Source of the DNA: Polyodon spathula
Taxonomy: Eukaryota; Chordata; Actinopteri; Acipenseriformes; Polyodontidae
Direction of reading: 5' to 3'
Length of the DNA: 64,000 nucleotides
Assembly: GCF_017654505.1 (NCBI RefSeq)
Contig: NC_054538.1
Span: forward strand, 63,840,678 to 63,904,677
Each line of letters opens with the position of its first letter. Positions within the stretch are counted from its first letter, which is position 1. This document shows positions 59,720 to 64,000 of this stretch, in pieces. The translations under genes and the position numbers were made by a program. The notes under the pieces were generated by a model. It made no database searches, had not been told where the DNA came from, and saw only the letters and a list, made by a program, of their open reading frames with translations.

Positions 59720-62700
59720 TGTGTGTGTGTAAAAATCGAATAGTAGCAAGCCTATATATACAACCAATGAGTGTACTGGTTACAGCTTGTTATCACCAAT
59801 CACTATCTGAGTCCTAACTAGTATAATGATTATGCCCAAGCTGTGTTTTACTTTCTTAATAAGCCTGCAATAGGATGCTTTACAAAAGAGCTCTCTTAGA
59901 TACAATGAAGAAATAAGTGTGGGTTAATCAGCTACATGCACTTTTTTATTATACATAAGAAGCATTCATACAAAGCTTTAGGACATCAGATAACTACACG
60001 GGTACCAAATACGGTCAAGCATTAAAATACTATTGTCTAAACCTGACAGTGATCTCTAGCATGTGACCTTATTGACCATCTGCCTGTTCTATGTAATTCT
60101 ATGTCATTCCCTATATATTTCATAAACAATCCCAAGGTCTTATATAAAATTATAATCAGAAATAAAGAAAAAAAAAACAAGGAACCATAGCTACTTTATA
60201 GAAACCGATATGCCATGCCTTTAGGTCTTTTCCTTGTTCATTAGCCACACTGCTGTCGCAACTTGCAGGAGCATTTGTGAATTCCAATGTTATTTTTAAT
60301 ATCAAATTAAATGTTAGTTTATAATACCAACAAATGTAACAATAGCTGTGTTGATCTGCAGTTAGAATGCTAAGGACACGTTTTACATAATGTGCTGCAA
60401 GCAGCCTGTTCTAGACAGTATGTAGGCTATATTATTTACCTTTTTTTAACCTCCAAGCTCTTAGTCTTGTACATTACAATGTTTTGCATGAAATGGTGTA
60501 AACAGTAAATGTAGGTACTCTGCTGTAAGTGGATAATGTAGCACTGGCTTTAAAGACAATGCTACAATACATTTAACATGTACCATTTTATATCACAATT
60601 CGTTTTGTCACAGAATGTCATGAAGACAGCTACTCTGGCAAAATATGATTAGTGTAGTTGTAACGTGGTTACTGGTACTGAAATAACAGTTATTCAAATT
60701 AATAAAGACAATTTTGAGCAGTATAGGATTAATTTGTTAAATGTATTTTACCGGGACTGGATTCACTGTTTTCTGTGAAGCAATTTTCCTGTGATTTTCA
60801 ATTACTGAATTGATATCAAATAAGTGATAAGACTATAAAATCCCAGGCTACAAACACCTTAAGTTAACTACTTAATAGAGTGACAGTGCTGGAAATATTC
60901 ACAAACAACACACAGGTATACACCTAGGATACTAACTTTACTTTAAGCAAACCAATTTATAAAAACAGTGATTGCAACATGTTTTTATTTTTATTTTATT
61001 GTAACTCTAGACATACAGTTCTATGTAAATGAATATCAGCAGTGCCTACACATGCTTAAAATAGCATTACTCCTGGAGGGAATTAAGCTCTTGATTAAAT
61101 GAATACACATTTTTTGAAATATTTTTTATAAGCCTGAAGCGTGATGGCTCTGTACAGCACGATGCACACAAAGTTGCTGTTTTAGATACTGTAAAGGTTT
61201 GTAGTGGCCTGCTTGTTCAAAAGAGCACACTGCCTGCAGCCTTTTTAATTATTTTTGATAAATATTAAGCACAAATACTTTACTCTCTATATCTGATGCT
61301 GATCACAAACCAACTTACCAAGAATAAATACTGTAGGCCTACTGTACATATTAGAGACTGACTTAAGAACCATGTCAAGATGTAACAGCCTCCACTGGTT
61401 GTCACATATGTTTGTTATTGGCTGAGTATTGAAACCAGGACCTGTCTCTCAGACGTAATCTGTTAACAGGAGATGACTCAAAAACGACAAAAGTGTTTTT
61501 TCTTGTTGTGTAGAGATTTAAATGCAATCTACCTTAAGAACATTTAATATTGTGTTACCAATATTTAGTGAATTTATTGCAAATAAAAAAATATATTTGC
61601 ATTAACCACTCTGCAAACCTATAATATTGTGATTAAACCTGTGTTTGTTTTAAGAACTTGGATAATGGAAACACAATAAGTAGTTTATTAGTATTTTTAG
61701 TAACCGCTTAAGGTACACAAGGAATTGAGCAGTTGTTCAAACAGTTTCTTCTGAAAAAATAATTGAGTGTGGCTCAAGCATCACGAGGAAACTGACCATT
61801 TGGATAACCAGATCCAACCTTTCAGTAAATTTGAAACCATATTCCGTGCACCTCATTGCAAAAATAAGAAAGTTGGCATCATATTTATTTGTGGGACATA
61901 TCCCTTGTGCCTCAAAGGGTTAAAAGCAAACTTTGCTTAAAAAATACGAAACTCATGGAATATACAGTTTGCACTTTGGGATATATACAATTTGCATCAT
62001 ATTATTCTTCCCATTCTCTCAAGATACACTGTACGTGGGCTGGTTTGACTGTACCAGTACTCTGAATTTTATACTGTAGCTTTAGGCTTGGCCTTTCTCC
62101 AGATGCAAAATCTGCATTTCTGGGTCATAAAATACTCCTCTCTCCCATAGAGCTAATAACATCTGATGTGAAATTGACCCACGACACAGGAAGTCTGCAT
62201 CATGGAGTCACGCTAATGCAATTTAGATTCAGTCGGATGTGTTTTGATTGTAAAATAACAACATAAATGTGGTATACAAGAACATATGGTTCAATCACAG
62301 ATTGAACAGGTCTCCTTGCACACCACATTTCTTATTTTATTTTTTGTTTGGAGTCCAATACACTAGTCGAGTTTATTACTTTTTAAATACAGTAATCTCA
62401 TCCCTAATACTGGTGTGAACACCTGTGCTTTCCTGGCAGCTTCCTGAGGGCAACCACCATCTGCACAGCAAAAAATGCTGACTATTTTTAGCAGGAATCA
62501 AATCAGAGCGAGCTAATAATAACAAGAGAGACCCTGGAGACTGATGCTAGTTTCACTGTGCGAAGTGATAACCTAAATTCACTAATATTGTTCACCTCTG
62601 CACAAAATACAGTTCAACAAACAACCAGTCACTATTAACTTGACACAAATAGTGCTTTTCATACAATAGGTAACCTTGTGGATTGAAATGTGTCTTGCCT

Positions 62701-64000
62701 CTCTGTCACTGGGCTCCTTTAATATAATGAATGCAAGTATGAGTGATATCTGGTAGGTGACACAGGGCCGGAGCAGATGTACTGCAGGTCCACCCCAGTG
62801 CTACACCAGTCAGTAGCTTATAATGCTCCCTTTTGGTAGAGAATCTTCTATTCCACCTTGTAAGCTGACCCTTCCACAGCTAGTAAAAATCAGCATCTGG
62901 AAAATTGCCACAGCCTCATCCTAAAATGTAACATCTCCTGCAGGGACAGGAACAGAAATTCAAAGGTCTAACACACTGAAGTAATGCTTTAGTGCACTGA
63001 ACTGTTCCCCCAGCTCTCAAATACTGAAGATAGCTATTAGCCTGAATATTTATTGTATGCATGCACACAGAATACATGCAATTGGAAAGCATCACATAAC
63101 TGATACACACAAAAACAAGATACCATACAAATGCAGAAAGTGCTGTTACAAAAATACTTCCACAGAGCAGCCTTACTGTAACTGAAATTGTAAAATACAT
63201 TATTAACATTTAAATGAAACAGGTGCTTAAATAAAGCTTTTCATTTGCTTTGTACTGTAACATAATCAGGGAGAAGATAAATAAAGAAAGCTACAGATAA
63301 ATTAAATGGTTTATCACATCTTCTGTGAAGTGTGAAAGTCTACTGGATTGACACAAGACTGGGACAAATCTATGCAATTCAACTGCCTGATCTCCTCTGC
63401 AACCAGGATACTTATTAAAGTTGGAAGAATAGACAACCAAGGTTACAACAGGCTGCAGACTACTGTAAGACAAGAAACCAAAGATAAAAAATGTCACAAA
63501 AAAGTAATGGAAATAGCCATAGAGTGCACCAGTAATAACCAGTTACATGATTCTATCAGCCACTCTGCCCATCACTCGCTAATGATTTCCCTTGGATTGA
63601 CTTAACTGTTATCTCTCCTAAATAACTTAGCAACACACATGCTATCCTATACTACTGAATGGATTACAATTTTGATTAGATCATGATTATGTAGTGTCTT
63701 GGTCAATGGGTGATAGCGCATGCAATGAGAAACTAAATTTATACTGTGAATAATCTTTTAATCTAAGGTCTAACCACTCATGACTTCATTGTCTTGATCT
63801 GTGGACCATCGTTAAATATGGCATCAAATACTGTAAAATACTGCGTTGGTAAACAACATATTTACTTTACCATGGCATATATTGAAGCAATAACTACAGG
63901 GCGTAGGAGTGTAGGATAACAGTGTCAATATAATCCAGGTTTTTATGCTAGCGAGGTAGAGGGTTGTCTAGTACACTCAAAGACTCTTCTGACAAGCGCT
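59720..64000. other. putative EML6 intron 1, end of window
   Basis: AT-rich non-coding sequence. I looked on the minus strand for the first EML6 exon (HELP motif GYRGxxCRNNL) and did not find it. No RNA gene or transposon end recognised. Confidence 0.45.

Overview
The window is vertebrate nuclear DNA: AT-rich and intron-dominated, full of simple repeats and degraded DNA transposons. The transposon mix (Tc1 with IR/DR ends, piggyBac, hAT, pogo/Tigger-like, PIF-Harbinger, a DIRS-type YR retrotransposon, LTR pieces) points to a ray-finned fish. A non-teleost such as a sturgeon or paddlefish would fit, but the sequence alone cannot prove the species.

The only host gene I can support is EML6 (echinoderm microtubule-associated protein-like 6) on the minus strand. 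Seventeen consecutive coding exons, all with canonical AG/GT sites and mutually consistent phases, run from 44155 down to 1777 and encode about 848 residues: the rest of the first HELP/TAPE propeller unit and about half of the second. The first coding exon lies beyond 64000 or was not recognisable, and the 3' half of the gene lies below position 1. Positions 44156-64000 are therefore read as the long first intron.

The introns hold the rest. (1) 5.55-9.83 kb: a decayed IS630/Tc1-like element split by a compound AT minisatellite, with a younger 2.37 kb element nested inside it. The younger element has CACTA-like ends, a TAA target duplication and an intact two-exon transposase-like gene, preceded by tandem TATA boxes and a five-unit heat-shock-element array. 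A solo end of the same family sits at 29.6-29.85 kb. (2) 3.4-3.9 kb: a piggyBac-like MITE between two TG microsatellites. (3) 12.79-13.23 kb: a candidate solo LTR. (4) 18.73-20.37 kb: a nearly full-length Tc1 element with a broken transposase. (5) 22.2-25.8 kb: a DIRS remnant (gag, linker, tyrosine recombinase) interrupted by a solo LTR. (6) 27.96-28.24 kb: a PIF-Harbinger transposase fragment. (7) 41.29-43.05 kb: an internally deleted piggyBac element. (8) In the first intron: pogo/Tigger-like, hAT-like and unclassified TIR elements.

No tRNA, rRNA, CRISPR array or second host gene was found. The most unusual items are the intact CACTA-like element with its heat-shock-type promoter, and an unassigned dispersed repeat built of GCCAATGAC/GTCATTGGC palindromic modules (29.0 and 38.2 kb, in opposite orientations).
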